A stretch of DNA of 64,000 nucleotides from positions 62,001 through 126,000 of the forward strand of contig NZ_BCQF01000004.1 of the NCBI RefSeq assembly GCF_001544295.1, given 5' to 3'. This DNA comes from Enterococcus pseudoavium NBRC 100491. GTDB taxonomy: Bacteria > Bacillota > Bacilli > Lactobacillales > Enterococcaceae. Position numbers and translations under genes: made by a program. The notes beneath the pieces were generated by a model. The model was not told where the DNA came from. It saw only the letters and a list, made by a program, of their open reading frames with translations, and ran no database searches. Positions 1 through 9,176 of the stretch are shown here, in pieces; positions within the stretch are counted from its first letter, which is position 1; each line of letters opens with the position of its first letter.

Positions 1-1
1 G

Positions 2-874
2 TTGGATACGCGGATTCCCTTGTCCAACGATTTAGATGATTGGCGCAAACTATCCCCTTTAGAAAAAAATGTGGTCGGACACGTTTTTGGCGGCTTGACT
101 TTGCTAGATACCGTTCAATCTGAAAGTGGTATGGATCAGCTGCGTAATGATGTGCGGACTCCCCATGAAGAAGCTGTACTAAACAATATCCAATTCATGG
201 AATCTGTCCATGCGAAAAGCTATTCATCGATTTTCAGTACGTTGAATACGAAGAGTGAAATCGATGAAATCTTTGAATGGACCAATACCAATCAATATTT
301 ACAAAAAAAAGCTGAACGGATCAATGAGATCTACAAAAATGGCACACCGTTAGAAAAGAAAATTGCCAGTGTTTTTTTGGAAACTTTTCTTTTTTATTCC
401 GGTTTCTATACACCCCTTTATTATTTAGGGAATAATAAACTAGCCAATGTTGCCGAAATCATTAAATTGATCATCCGCGACGAATCTGTTCATGGAACTT
501 ATATCGGTTATAAATTCCAACGCGGCTTCAATGAACAAACAGTAGAAGAACAAGAACGCTTAAAGGATTGGATGTATGATTTATTATACGAATTGTACGA
601 AAATGAAGAACGCTACACAGAAGAATTGTACGATGAAATCGGCTGGACAGAAGAAGTGAAGACTTTCTTACGTTACAACGCCAATAAGGCTTTAATGAAT
701 CTTGGCATGGACCCGCTGTTCCCTGATACCGCAGATGATGTGAATCCGATCGTCATGAACGGCATCTCGACTGGGACCAGCAACCATGACTTCTTCTCAC
801 AAGTCGGCAATGGCTACTTGTTAGGCCACGTCGAAGCGATGAAAGATGACGATTATTTAATTGGATTAGACTAA
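2..874 (+). CDS. nrdF: class Ib ribonucleotide reductase beta subunit NrdF (5' end missing)
   Basis: Small, radical-carrying subunit of the aerobic class Ib ribonucleotide reductase, which supplies deoxyribonucleotides together with NrdE. The reading frame is open at the left edge of the window; 290 residues are visible against about 320 for the family, so roughly 30 N-terminal residues are missing and the TTG at position 2 is an internal Leu codon. Expected metal-site residues are present: Asp36 (LLDTVQSE), Glu67 and His70 (IQFMESVHAKSY), a Glu in the helix VFLETFLFY, and Glu/His in DESVHGTYIG. Tyr74, four residues after His70, fits the radical tyrosine. The gene ends at a strong terminator. 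nrdE is presumably just outside the window (inference). Confidence 0.96.
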   Translation: MDTRIPLSNDLDDWRKLSPLEKNVVGHVFGGLTLLDTVQSESGMDQLRNDVRTPHEEAVLNNIQFMESVHAKSYSSIFSTLNTKSEIDEIFEWTNTNQYLQKKAERINEIYKNGTPLEKKIASVFLETFLFYSGFYTPLYYLGNNKLANVAEIIKLIIRDESVHGTYIGYKFQRGFNEQTVEEQERLKDWMYDLLYELYENEERYTEELYDEIGWTEEVKTFLRYNANKALMNLGMDPLFPDTADDVNPIVMNGISTGTSNHDFFSQVGNGYLLGHVEAMKDDDYLIGLD

Positions 875-917
875 AAGAAAGAGGTGTGACAACTATCTTG
901 TCACACCTCTTTCTTTT
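873..917. terminator. bidirectional terminator between nrdF and the mgtC-like gene
   Basis: A 19-bp perfect inverted repeat (873-891 and 899-917, 7-nt loop). It is A-rich on its left and T-rich on its right, so it can end both the rightward nrdF transcript and the leftward transcript of the MgtC-like gene, whose stop codon begins at 920. Confidence 0.9.
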
Positions 918-1622
918 TTAAACATTGATCAGTCGAAGCTTGGTAATGTTCTTATACATTGACAGGTCTTCAATCACATCAGTGTAATTCATTCCCCGCG
1001 GTAAATCGATCGTATAAACATTGGTGTAAATCCGATAATCATCCATGAAATCCACGTCAAAATCGACATCTTCTACTTCAATTTTTTTACTATCAAAATA
1101 ATTCATAATAAATTCTTTGGTTGCCTCACGATGAATGTAGCGAATTTCCAGCTTTTTAATCGCATTTATCTTAATAATTCGTTTTACTACAGTTAAAGCC
1201 AACATAATCCCCACAAAACTACAAATTGCAATTGTGTAATACCCCATGCCGATTGCGATCCCCAAGCCAGCACCCGCCCAGATCGAAGCCGCCGTGGTCA
1301 AGCCTTTGACTGAACGATTACTGACCATGATTGTTCCAGCACCTAGAAAACCGATTCCGCTAACAACTTGCGCGATCAAACGGGCTTCGTCTGCCCGGAC
1401 GACACCTACAAATTCTGGTTTAGCAGCTGCATAGCGTAGCGCTTGATCTGCGATCTCCACTTGGATCAATGCAATGATCGTGGCCCCCATACAGACCAAG
1501 ATATGGGTTCGAATCCCCGCCGGTCGATTTTTATATTCTCGTTCAATCCCAATAGCGCCACCCATGATCATGGCTAAAAATAAGCGTAACATAATTTCAT
1601 AAACAGATAATTTCAAATCCAT
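918..1622 (-). CDS. MgtC/SapB family membrane protein
   Basis: A 234-residue protein of the MgtC/SapB family. Residues 1-150 are hydrophobic, with about four or five membrane segments, and carry the family's early motif GGAIGIEREYKNRPAGIRTH and a Gly-rich segment (GIGFLGAGTI). The remaining ~80 residues form a soluble C-terminal domain of the ACT-like kind seen in MgtC proteins. Family members are linked to growth at low magnesium, acid tolerance and virulence in several bacteria; the function here is inferred from the family only. The start is an ATG with a GGGGAG sequence upstream. It lies 70 bp downstream of the rsuA-like gene on the same strand and could be co-transcribed with it. Confidence 0.85.
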   Translation of the reverse strand: MDLKLSVYEIMLRLFLAMIMGGAIGIEREYKNRPAGIRTHILVCMGATIIALIQVEIADQALRYAAAKPEFVGVVRADEARLIAQVVSGIGFLGAGTIMVSNRSVKGLTTAASIWAGAGLGIAIGMGYYTIAICSFVGIMLALTVVKRIIKINAIKKLEIRYIHREATKEFIMNYFDSKKIEVEDVDFDVDFMDDYRIYTNVYTIDLPRGMNYTDVIEDLSMYKNITKLRLINV

Positions 1623-1692
1623 TTTGTGTACCCACTCCCCATTCTATTTTCACTATGAAATTTCTGTTCTTGCAGTATAAAAAAAGCGTTGT

Positions 1693-2400
1693 TTAACCTT
1701 TTAAGCGATACAGTTCGTCCACTGTTAGCGGCCGATACTTTCCCTTAGTTAAGTCTTCCGGCAAGGTCAATCCACCCATTCGGATTCTTTTTAAATAGGT
1801 CACTTCTTTCCCACAAGCTTTGACCATCCGTTTAACTTGGTGGAATTTCCCTTCCTGCAAGATAATCCGAACCTTAGACGTTTCTTCGCTCACTTCATCG
1901 ATCATCAATTTCGCTGGCAAGGTTAATTCACCCTCCATCATAATTCCTGCGAGGAAGCGTTGTTGATCTTCTTTTGTCATCGTGCCGCTGACTTTCGCAA
2001 AGTATTCTTTTTCCACATGTTTCTTCGGTGACAATAATTCGTGTGCCAGTTTACCATCATTGGTAATCAACAATAACCCTTCCGTGTCCTTATCCAATCG
2101 TCCGACCGGAAAAAGATCTTTCCGGAAGTCTTTAACTGAAAATAGATCCATCACCGTTTGATCTCGTGGATCTTCCGTTGCACTCACTACGCCGGCTGGT
2201 TTATGTAAGAGATAGTAATAGAACTCTTGATAATTCAACCGCTCCCCTTGAAATTCAATCACATCTTTTTCTGGCTCAATCTGCTTTTTATCTGATTTTT
2301 CGACTTGTTGATTGACCGTGATCTGGCCCTTTTTAATCAGTTGTTTAACCTCTTTGCGACTGCCTAAACCAACTTCTGCTAAAAATTTATCTAAACGCAT
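1693..2400 (-). CDS. rsuA: 16S rRNA pseudouridine synthase, RsuA family
   Basis: A 235-residue pseudouridine synthase of the RsuA/RluB/E/F group. Residues 1-60 form an S4-like RNA-binding domain (MRLDKFLAEVGLGSRKE). The catalytic domain carries the invariant motif VGRLDKDTEGLLL with the catalytic Asp, and the family sequence HKPAGVVSATEDP before it. RsuA modifies U516 of 16S rRNA in E. coli; the exact target here is inferred. Length is normal for RsuA. The upstream neighbour nagB has its own terminator, so this gene is probably transcribed separately from nagB. Confidence 0.9.
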   Translation of the reverse strand: MRLDKFLAEVGLGSRKEVKQLIKKGQITVNQQVEKSDKKQIEPEKDVIEFQGERLNYQEFYYYLLHKPAGVVSATEDPRDQTVMDLFSVKDFRKDLFPVGRLDKDTEGLLLITNDGKLAHELLSPKKHVEKEYFAKVSGTMTKEDQQRFLAGIMMEGELTLPAKLMIDEVSEETSKVRIILQEGKFHQVKRMVKACGKEVTYLKRIRMGGLTLPEDLTKGKYRPLTVDELYRLKG

Positions 2401-2469
2401 GGTTTCCCCTATCCTTTGTTCCGTTTTGCTTCCACTATAGCTAAAGGTTGAAAAAGAAGCAAGCAGACA

Positions 2470-2500
2470 AAAAAACGCCGAGGAAAATCCCCGACGTTTA
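2470..2500 (-). terminator. terminator of nagB
   Basis: GC-containing hairpin (AAACG.CG.GG paired with CC.CG.CGTTT, two mismatches) followed on the minus strand by a run of T. It lies 12 bp after the nagB stop codon. Confidence 0.85.
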
Positions 2501-2511
2501 AAATCTAATTC

Positions 2512-3213
2512 TTATAATTTGCTTGCAGCGTCTTCATCGATGATCACAGTTACGTCAGCATGGTTTTGTAAAACACTTGCAGGAACGTCAGTAGTTACTG
2601 AACCTTCAATCATACCTTTAATTGCGTCAGCTTTATCTGTACCGAATGCCATCAATAAGATTTTTTTGCTCTTCATGATTGAGCCAATCCCCATTGATAA
2701 AGCGCGTGTTGGGACATCTTCAACTTTATCAAAGTTACGTTTGTTCGCTTCGATTGTTGATTCTGTCAATTCAACCACGTGAGTTGTCACATCAAACGGT
2801 GTGCCTGGTTCGTTGAAACCGATATGGGCATTGCGACCAATTCCTAACACTTGCAAATCGATTGGATGATCCGCAATTACGCCGTCGTAACGTTTGCATT
2901 CAGCTTCCAAATCTTCTGCTTTACCATTTGGTACAAAAGTTTCTTTAAATGGTTTTTCGTTGAATAATTGATCATTCATAAAGTAACGGTAACTTTGAAC
3001 ATCGTCGCCTGCTAGACCAACATATTCATCTAAGTTAACAGAAGTCATCTCTGAAAAATCTAAATCACTAGAAGTCATTTCTTTATATAAAGTTTCAGGG
3101 GTGCTACCAGTTGCTAGACCTAATACTTTTGCGCCATTTTCCATTCCATCTTTGATGATTTCAAATGCTTTTTTTCCGCCTTCATTGGCATCTTTCACAC
3201 GAATTACTTTCAT
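2512..3213 (-). CDS. nagB: glucosamine-6-phosphate deaminase
   Basis: Converts glucosamine 6-phosphate to fructose 6-phosphate and ammonia, feeding amino sugars into glycolysis. The 233-residue product has the family motifs [12 protein letters not shown] near the N-terminus, VNLDEYVGL with the catalytic Asp, and [14 protein letters not shown]. The frame is open a further 33 codons upstream, but the ATG at 3213 has an AAAGGAG ribosome site at normal spacing and gives the usual N-terminus (MKVIRVKDA), while the upstream extension would contain the promoter. The promoter carries two NagR-like operators, so induction by glucosamine 6-phosphate or GlcNAc 6-phosphate through a GntR-type NagR is likely (inference). 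Confidence 0.96.
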   Translation of the reverse strand: MKVIRVKDANEGGKKAFEIIKDGMENGAKVLGLATGSTPETLYKEMTSSDLDFSEMTSVNLDEYVGLAGDDVQSYRYFMNDQLFNEKPFKETFVPNGKAEDLEAECKRYDGVIADHPIDLQVLGIGRNAHIGFNEPGTPFDVTTHVVELTESTIEANKRNFDKVEDVPTRALSMGIGSIMKSKKILLMAFGTDKADAIKGMIEGSVTTDVPASVLQNHADVTVIIDEDAASKL

Positions 3214-3235
3214 GGGTAAACGCTCCTTTGTTGTT

Positions 3236-3294
3236 TTGGTATACACCAATTCTAACACCATCTCCAAAATTTTACAATAAAAAAGTCTAGACCA
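3236..3294 (-). promoter_or_regulatory. nagB promoter with two NagR (dre) operators
   Basis: On the minus strand the -35 is TTGTAA (3272-3277) and the -10 is TAGAAT (3249-3254), with a 17-bp spacer. The palindrome TTGGTATACACCAA (3236-3249) lies at the start of transcription. A second site, AGTCTAGACCA on the plus strand (3284-3294), lies just upstream of the -35. Both resemble the TGGTnTAGACCA-type site bound by the GntR-family regulator NagR/DasR. The regulator gene is not in this window. Confidence 0.72.
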
Positions 3295-3471
3295 AAAAAA
3301 TAAAATTCTCATTCCTAATACTTCTTTAATTATCCGCCTTTTTATGACAAGCGTAAAGCCATAAGTCTATCCGCCACTCAAAAATATTCGTACCTGACCT
3401 GTAGTCGAATCGGGGATAGATTTAACTCTGTTTCTTGCGGCTAATACTTTTTTAAAGCTACCCATCGCAAA
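3295..3471. other. non-coding spacer between nagB promoter and mtl terminator
   Basis: About 180 bp with no convincing gene or RNA structure. Only the nagB promoter at one end and the mtl terminator at the other are recognisable in the full gap between nagB and mtlD. Confidence 0.5.
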
Positions 3472-3504
3472 AAGAGGCTATGACAAAAAACTTGTCACAG
3501 CCTC
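3472..3504 (-). terminator. terminator of the mannitol operon
   Basis: A 13-bp stem (3474-3486 with 3492-3504, one mismatch) followed on the minus strand by a T run, 12 bp after the mtlD stop. Confidence 0.85.
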
Positions 3505-3516
3505 AGATCGTAAAGA

Positions 3517-4656
3517 TTATTTTTGATATCTTGCCGCAATTTCTGCGATCAATTCGTCATCTTTTAAGCCAGTCACTTGCTGAATAACCTCTAATACTGC
3601 TTTTTCTTTTAGCAAGTCTTGTAACTCAACACTTTGTTCATCGTTTTGGTCATCATAGTTCAAGACCATCGCTACCACATCCACTAAATTCGTATAAGCC
3701 AAACCGCGTTCTTTCAGTTCCCGAATTGGCCGAATAAAACGTTCGTCATAACCTAATTTACGGATTGGGGTCCGAGCAACTCGGCTGATGCTGTCTGAAA
3801 TATATTTATTTTCAAAACGGCTAACTATTTTATCGATATAAGCGAAGTGTTTTTCCTCGTCGAAATTCCATTTATTTATTAATAAGCTACCAGTTTCACC
3901 AAGTACCGCGCGTAATTTATCCAACACACGTTGATCAGCGATAGCTTCATCGATCGTCGTATAACCTTCATATGCGCCAGTATAAGCAACCGTCGCATGC
4001 CCCGTATTAACTGAGAATAATTTACGTTCAATGTACGGTTCTAAATCTTCGACATATTCGACGCCTTCTAAGCGAAGCTCTTTATTTTTACTTTGGGTCG
4101 CATCGATTACCCACTCACTGAAGGGTTCAACCGATACGAATAAAGGATCTTCATGATGTTGGATTGGCACAATCCGGTCAACCGCCGCATTCGGAAAACC
4201 AATGTATTGTTCCACGTAGTCCATATCTTCAGCAGATAAAAAAGTTTGAACTTTTTCAAATAAGAACTGACTGCCGCCGATCATATTCTCACAAGCAATT
4301 ACATCTAGTGGCGTGGTGTTGCCCTCACTACGACGTTTTTGAATCCCTTTTGCGATTAATTCCGCGATGAACGGCAAGATGTTTGGACCAATCGCCGTTG
4401 TTACGATATCCGCGTGGCTGACTGAAGCAATCACTGCGTCTGGATTGGTTTGATTATTTAAGCCATCTACGTTTGACACATGAATTTCTTTTTGACTTTC
4501 ATCCGCTAATTGAATCGTGTATGCATTCCGTTCATTTAACGCGTTGATGATTGTTTCATTGATATCGACAAAATCGATCGCAAAACCATTTTCCGCTAAA
4601 ATTTCTCCAATAAATCCTCGTCCAATATTTCCTGCACCAAAATGTGTTGCTTGCAT
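3517..4656 (-). CDS. mtlD: mannitol-1-phosphate 5-dehydrogenase
   Basis: Oxidises mannitol 1-phosphate to fructose 6-phosphate with NAD+, the step after PTS uptake. The 379-residue protein begins with a Rossmann nucleotide-binding segment ([16 protein letters not shown]) and shows family motifs such as [21 protein letters not shown] and [14 protein letters not shown]. The length is typical. The start ATG follows the mtlF stop codon by one base, and its AGGAGG ribosome site lies inside the end of mtlF, so the two are translationally linked. It is the last gene of mtlA-mtlR-mtlF-mtlD. Confidence 0.97.
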   Translation of the reverse strand: MQATHFGAGNIGRGFIGEILAENGFAIDFVDINETIINALNERNAYTIQLADESQKEIHVSNVDGLNNQTNPDAVIASVSHADIVTTAIGPNILPFIAELIAKGIQKRRSEGNTTPLDVIACENMIGGSQFLFEKVQTFLSAEDMDYVEQYIGFPNAAVDRIVPIQHHEDPLFVSVEPFSEWVIDATQSKNKELRLEGVEYVEDLEPYIERKLFSVNTGHATVAYTGAYEGYTTIDEAIADQRVLDKLRAVLGETGSLLINKWNFDEEKHFAYIDKIVSRFENKYISDSISRVARTPIRKLGYDERFIRPIRELKERGLAYTNLVDVVAMVLNYDDQNDEQSVELQDLLKEKAVLEVIQQVTGLKDDELIAEIAARYQK

Positions 4657-4657
4657 C

Positions 4658-5095
4658 TTATTCTACCTCCTGAAGATAACCAATAATTTCTTCTTTTGTT
4701 TTTGCATCTGCTAATTTTACGACATTTTCAACATCTGAACAAAAAATCGCGATTTTTTGTAGGATATCTAAATGCTCGTCACCGATCCCCGCAATTCCAA
4801 ATAAAACCATCGCAACGTCTTCGGTATCATCTTTACCAAAGTGGACGCCAGTTGGAACTTGGATCACTGAAATCCCACTCTTTTTAACATAGCGTTTTGC
4901 TTCATCCGTACCGTGAGGAATCGCGATAAAGTTTCCCATGTAGACAGAGACTAATTTGTTTCGTTCGATCATTGCATCGACATACTCTGGTTCGACACAA
5001 CCGGCTTCAACTAATAATTGTCCGCTGGCACGAATGGCTTCTTCTTTAGTGGCGTATTCTTGATCTAATAAAATCATTTCTGGTTGTAATTCCAT
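4658..5095 (-). CDS. mtlF: mannitol PTS component EIIA
   Basis: Phosphocarrier that passes phosphate from HPr to the IIB domain of MtlA. The 145-residue protein is of the fructose/mannitol IIA type, with the active His in [12 protein letters not shown]. Two ATGs are available; the one at 5101 is only two bases from the AGGAGG sequence, whereas the one at 5095 has eight-base spacing, so 5095 is chosen. It lies between mtlR and mtlD. Confidence 0.95.
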   Translation of the reverse strand: MELQPEMILLDQEYATKEEAIRASGQLLVEAGCVEPEYVDAMIERNKLVSVYMGNFIAIPHGTDEAKRYVKKSGISVIQVPTGVHFGKDDTEDVAMVLFGIAGIGDEHLDILQKIAIFCSDVENVVKLADAKTKEEIIGYLQEVE

Positions 5096-5120
5096 GATCA
5101 TTTCCTCCTATAAACTTTGA

Positions 5121-7172
5121 CTAGTTTTCCCGAATCTCTTTAACAAACAACGAACTCAACAACTGATAAATAATTTCTTTGTTGCCGAATTTGTAAATTT
5201 CCGTGTTCAAATCACTTTCAATCACAGAGCTGCTGATCTTACCTAATAAACTTTGCTGACTTTCTGGCATGGGATCAGGGGCAAGTAGTAACAGTACCCG
5301 AGTTAATTCAATGCTTTTTTTATCCATTCCTTGAATCAGAAATTTCTGATCCAAATCATAAATCGTAAACAGCGGTTCTTTGACATGTTTATCCGCGCAA
5401 TGGAACAAAGCAAAATTAGTTTTCGGAACCCCGATTGGTGCCACCAAATAGCGCTTGATGACTTTTTCCGTCACCAACTGTGCATCTGAAACGATCGTTC
5501 CTTGCAAGGGTTCAATAATTTCTGCAAGTGTTTGCTCAATCGTTTCTTGTGCTTGGATCGCTTTAACGTCAAAGTTTTGCAATAAGTTATTCGCAACGCG
5601 CATCGTTTCGTAAATTTCACCAAAAGCTTCGCTAGGTTCTTGCAGCGGTTCAACAGTTGTTTCAATCGTTTTATCCGGATGTAACGTTTTGATATATTCT
5701 TTGATCTCCGTAATTTCATCCTCTAATAGTAACGGGGAAATCACTTTATATGGCAACTGAAATCCCGGTAAAAAGACTGTCGCTAAAATCAAATCATAAC
5801 TTTTATAATCCAGTTGATTCATTTCCGATATTTTGGCGACTTGGACTTGTTCAATCTCCGTCAAGTATTTATGAATGCGACTCTCTAAGATCCTGGCCGT
5901 TCCGATTCCACTGGAACACAAGACGAGCGCTGATAAGGCTCGCCCACCGGGATGACGCTCTAGTGAAGTGGCAAAGTGGATCACAACATACCCTAACTCA
6001 TCCGCAGTAAAGTGATGATCAGGAAACACTACTGCCAAATTTTTGACGATTGCTGCAGCTAACGTTTGATACTTCTCACGAATTTTTTGCAATAAAGGAT
6101 TATTGGCACTTTGCAGCACTGTCAGGTTCCGTTCCAAAGCTGCCGAGATATGAGCCGATAAGTCAGTAAAGAGCTGTTCATCCTTACGAAAATCAAGCTC
6201 CGTCGCTTCTGAGACTAGCCGGATTAACTCTTTGATCTTGTAAGAAAGCTCTACATCAAAACTATCAATAAAAATATTTTGCGGTTTCTTGTAGTTGACC
6301 CCTTCTAATTGAAAGGCAAAGAACCGAACTTCTTGCGGCGGGATTGCTTTTTTTAAAGTAGTCGCAACTTTGATCATAATTTGGCTAGCGATCTGCATAC
6401 TTTCAGGCTTTGCTTTATTTTCTTGCTCTACTTCGACAAAGCGATCTTGTTTCATACGATCAATCGATAGCGCCAATAAAATCAAAACTCGCTGCAATTG
6501 ATTGTCCGTTACTTGTTCAAAAGCCTGTTGAGAGATTTGTTCAAAAATCCTACGTGCCAATAATAAACTTGATTGACTTAATAACTTCAAAAAAAAGTTA
6601 TCCGTCGTCATTTCCGGCTCATCTAACGAATCAATAAACTGAAAAAAATCAAATTCACTCACACCGTTATAAATCAAATTACCCAATAGCTGACGCCGCT
6701 GTTTTTCACGGCCGACAATTTGAATTCCGCGACCTTTCAAGCGTTGCAATTCTAAACGATAATCAATCAGACTTTTTTCAATCACAGCTAAATCAGAAGT
6801 AATTGTGGCCGGACTGACTTTAAAATCAATCGCCAAGCCCTCCACCGTCTCCACTTCATCCAGCAAAAGCAATGAACAAACGATCGCACTTTGCCGTTGA
6901 ACATTGTCGGTAAATTGTTCCGCCTGTTTTTCCTCTAATTGTTGCCGTAAATTTTCTAGGTTGACCGTTTCACCAACAATCCGGTAGCCTGCCCCGCGTG
7001 GTTTGATGATCTGAATATCTTGCGACTTGATGGTTTTTTCAATACTTGATATTTCGCGATAAACGGTCCGTTTGCTGACTTGTAAAATATCTTGTAATTC
7101 CTCCGACGTGATGCCGTTAGGATAATCTAATAAAAGGGAAAGGATCTTTTTTTCACGAATCGAAAAATACAC
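5121..7172 (-). CDS. mtlR: mannitol operon transcriptional activator MtlR (BglG/PRD type)
   Basis: A 683-residue PTS-controlled activator. Domain order from the sequence: N-terminal HTH (IREKKILSLLLDYPNGITSEELQ and a second HTH-like stretch near residues 100-135), two PRD regions around residues 190-400 with conserved His (AFQLEGVN; VIHFATSLERH), a Gat-type EIIB domain (VLCSSGIGTARILE, Cys in the P-loop), and a C-terminal MtlF-like EIIA domain to about residue 680. In Bacillus and Geobacillus homologues, phosphorylation of PRD2 and the EIIB/EIIA domains sets activity. It lies between mtlA and mtlF, and probably acts on the inverted repeat upstream of mtlA. Confidence 0.93.
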   Translation of the reverse strand: MYFSIREKKILSLLLDYPNGITSEELQDILQVSKRTVYREISSIEKTIKSQDIQIIKPRGAGYRIVGETVNLENLRQQLEEKQAEQFTDNVQRQSAIVCSLLLLDEVETVEGLAIDFKVSPATITSDLAVIEKSLIDYRLELQRLKGRGIQIVGREKQRRQLLGNLIYNGVSEFDFFQFIDSLDEPEMTTDNFFLKLLSQSSLLLARRIFEQISQQAFEQVTDNQLQRVLILLALSIDRMKQDRFVEVEQENKAKPESMQIASQIMIKVATTLKKAIPPQEVRFFAFQLEGVNYKKPQNIFIDSFDVELSYKIKELIRLVSEATELDFRKDEQLFTDLSAHISAALERNLTVLQSANNPLLQKIREKYQTLAAAIVKNLAVVFPDHHFTADELGYVVIHFATSLERHPGGRALSALVLCSSGIGTARILESRIHKYLTEIEQVQVAKISEMNQLDYKSYDLILATVFLPGFQLPYKVISPLLLEDEITEIKEYIKTLHPDKTIETTVEPLQEPSEAFGEIYETMRVANNLLQNFDVKAIQAQETIEQTLAEIIEPLQGTIVSDAQLVTEKVIKRYLVAPIGVPKTNFALFHCADKHVKEPLFTIYDLDQKFLIQGMDKKSIELTRVLLLLAPDPMPESQQSLLGKISSSVIESDLNTEIYKFGNKEIIYQLLSSLFVKEIREN

Positions 7173-7202
7173 AATATCTCCTCCAATAATTCAAAAGGGT
7201 AA

Positions 7203-7228
7203 AAGCAGTGAGAATCCTCACTGCTTTA
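7203..7228 (-). terminator. hairpin between mtlA and mtlR (attenuator candidate)
   Basis: An 11-bp perfect stem (7203-7213 with 7218-7228) with a 4-nt loop. The T tract after it on the minus strand is short (four T), so it probably stops only part of the mtlA transcription, lowering mtlR-mtlF-mtlD expression relative to mtlA. Confidence 0.6.
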
Positions 7229-7259
7229 AGAGTAATACGATTCTGTAAAAAAGACTACT

Positions 7260-9017
7260 TTATTTCCTTAAGTTTTGTACGACTTTATCATATTTTTCTG
7301 ATGCGACTAAATCGGTCAGCGGCACATGCTTAGCACTTGGTGCTTGCTGCTCCGCCTTGATTGTTTCGTCATCTTTAGTAATGATCAAAGCAGTGGTTTC
7401 ATCTTTCAAATCGTTGATTGCTACGACACTCACTGGGTAATTTAGACCATTCTCTTTCAATAATTTTTTTAAGATAGTCGCGCCCATATTGGCCGAGCCT
7501 TTCGTTTGATCATAACCGAAGACGATGTGAGCAACCGTTGAATAATCAGCGATGCCTTGAACCACATCATCAGTCAGTAGCTTTTTTGCGCTTTCACCAG
7601 TTGGTTCAGCCGATAAATTCTCAACAATTTCATCGTAACGTGGTGAATTCATAAAGTTTTCGACTTGGACAAAAGTTGCATTTGGTGCTTTTTGTGCAGC
7701 CCGTTCATGCAATTCTTCTTGGGTGACAATCAAAGCATTCGGATCATCCGTCAAGTTGTTAATCGCTGAATTTGAAACTGGTAAAGATAAACCAGCTTTT
7801 TTAACTTTGTCCCGTAAGACAGAGGCACCCATCGCGCTTGAACCCATCCCTGCATCACAGGCAAAGATGATTTTATTGATATTACCAAACATTTCTTGAT
7901 TGTCAGCTTTTACTGCGCTTTGACCTTTACTTTGAGCTTTCGCATCTGCTACTGCAGCTTGTGTAGCTGCTAAGTCTTCTTCTTCGCTATTATCTGCTTT
8001 AATAATAATCATAGCCACTAAGAATGAAACTAGACAGCCTACAATAATTCCGGCTAAGTTAGCAAGCAAGCTATCCGGTGGTGTCATCGCTAAAATGGCG
8101 ATGATTGAACCAGGTGAAGCAGCAGCTCGTAAACCAGCACCTAATAATTGGAAAGTAAATGTTCCAGCAACCCCACCAGCCATAACAGCTAGGAATAAAA
8201 GAGGTTTCATCATTACGTATGGGAAGTAAATTTCATGAATCCCACCTAAGAATTGGATAATGATTGCACCTGGTGCAGAAGATTTTGCTGCCCCTTTGCC
8301 AAAGAAGGTAAAGGCTAATAAGACACCCAAACCAGGTCCAGGGTTTGCTTCTAGTAAGAATAGAACAGATTTTCCTGCTTCAGCTGCTTGTTCAATTCCA
8401 AGTGGTGTTAAAATTCCGTGGTTAATTGCATTGTTTAAGAACAGGATCTTAGCTGGTTCAATAAAGATATTAGCTAATGGTAATAAATGCATGTTGATAA
8501 TTGATTCAACACCTGCGGCCATTAAATTCGTTAGTGACTCAACAACTGGTCCAATCGCATAGAAACCTAAAACTGCCAGTGCAAAACCAATCAAACCAGA
8601 TGAGAAGTTATTGACTAACATTTCAAAGCCCGCTTTGATCTTGTCTTGGAAAGCCTCATCAAATTTCTTGATACACCAACCACCTAGAGGACCCATCATC
8701 ATAGCGCCAATAAACATTGGGACTTCTGATCCGACGATAACACCCATTGCTGCGATTGCCCCAACGACTGCTCCACGTTGTCCGTGCACCATGCTACCAC
8801 CTGTATAAGCGATCAATAATGGCAATAAGTAAGAAAGCATTGGTCCGACTAATGTAGCAAGTGCTTCATTTGGGATATAACCATCTGGGATAAACAAGGC
8901 CGTGATAACACCCCAAGCGATAAAGCCTCCGATATTCGGCATAACCATCCCTGACAAATGACTTCCGAGACGCTGGACTCTTGCTTTAAGTCCACCTTTT
9001 TGTCCAGTAGCTTCCAT
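7260..9017 (-). CDS. mtlA: mannitol-specific PTS EIICB with a second, cysteine-less IIB-like domain
   Basis: Membrane permease that takes up and phosphorylates mannitol. Residues 1 to about 340 are the IIC membrane domain (for example MPNIGGFIAWGVITALFIP, and GGIHEIYFPYVMMKP with the conserved GGIHEIYF). Residues 379-470 are IIB with the phosphorylation loop FACDAGMGSSAMGA, Cys387. Residues 494-583 are a second copy of the IIB fold in which the equivalent loop reads FGYDQTKGSANMGA, with Tyr502 in place of the cysteine. No IIA domain is fused; mtlF supplies it. At 585 residues it is longer than the Bacillus protein and similar to the long streptococcal MtlA. The start ATG follows an AGGAGG-like site. 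Confidence 0.95.
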   Translation of the reverse strand: MEATGQKGGLKARVQRLGSHLSGMVMPNIGGFIAWGVITALFIPDGYIPNEALATLVGPMLSYLLPLLIAYTGGSMVHGQRGAVVGAIAAMGVIVGSEVPMFIGAMMMGPLGGWCIKKFDEAFQDKIKAGFEMLVNNFSSGLIGFALAVLGFYAIGPVVESLTNLMAAGVESIINMHLLPLANIFIEPAKILFLNNAINHGILTPLGIEQAAEAGKSVLFLLEANPGPGLGVLLAFTFFGKGAAKSSAPGAIIIQFLGGIHEIYFPYVMMKPLLFLAVMAGGVAGTFTFQLLGAGLRAAASPGSIIAILAMTPPDSLLANLAGIIVGCLVSFLVAMIIIKADNSEEEDLAATQAAVADAKAQSKGQSAVKADNQEMFGNINKIIFACDAGMGSSAMGASVLRDKVKKAGLSLPVSNSAINNLTDDPNALIVTQEELHERAAQKAPNATFVQVENFMNSPRYDEIVENLSAEPTGESAKKLLTDDVVQGIADYSTVAHIVFGYDQTKGSANMGATILKKLLKENGLNYPVSVVAINDLKDETTALIITKDDETIKAEQQAPSAKHVPLTDLVASEKYDKVVQNLRK

Positions 9018-9046
9018 TTCCTTTTCCTCCTTAGAAATAATATAAA

Positions 9047-9135
9047 TGATTTCGTTTACATTCTTATCATATAGCTACGAGTATCCGCTTTCAAGAAATA
9101 GAAGATAGAGCTTTGGCACAGAAGTTTGTGCCAAA
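9047..9135 (-). promoter_or_regulatory. mtlA promoter with cre and probable MtlR operator
   Basis: Minus-strand promoter: -35 TTGAAA (9089-9094), 17-bp spacer, -10 TATGAT (9066-9071). A catabolite response element, TGTAAACGAAATCA on the minus strand (9047-9060), differs from the TGWAANCGNTNWCA consensus at one position and covers the transcription start, fitting CcpA repression. Upstream of the -35 is the perfect inverted repeat TTTGGCACA-6-TGTGCCAAA (9112-9135), which resembles Bacillus MtlR half-sites (TTGNCACA/TGTGNCAA) although the spacing here is six rather than four. Confidence 0.78.
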
Positions 9136-9176
9136 ATTAAAAAGCCATTCAGCAATATGCCAAACGACTTTTCCAA

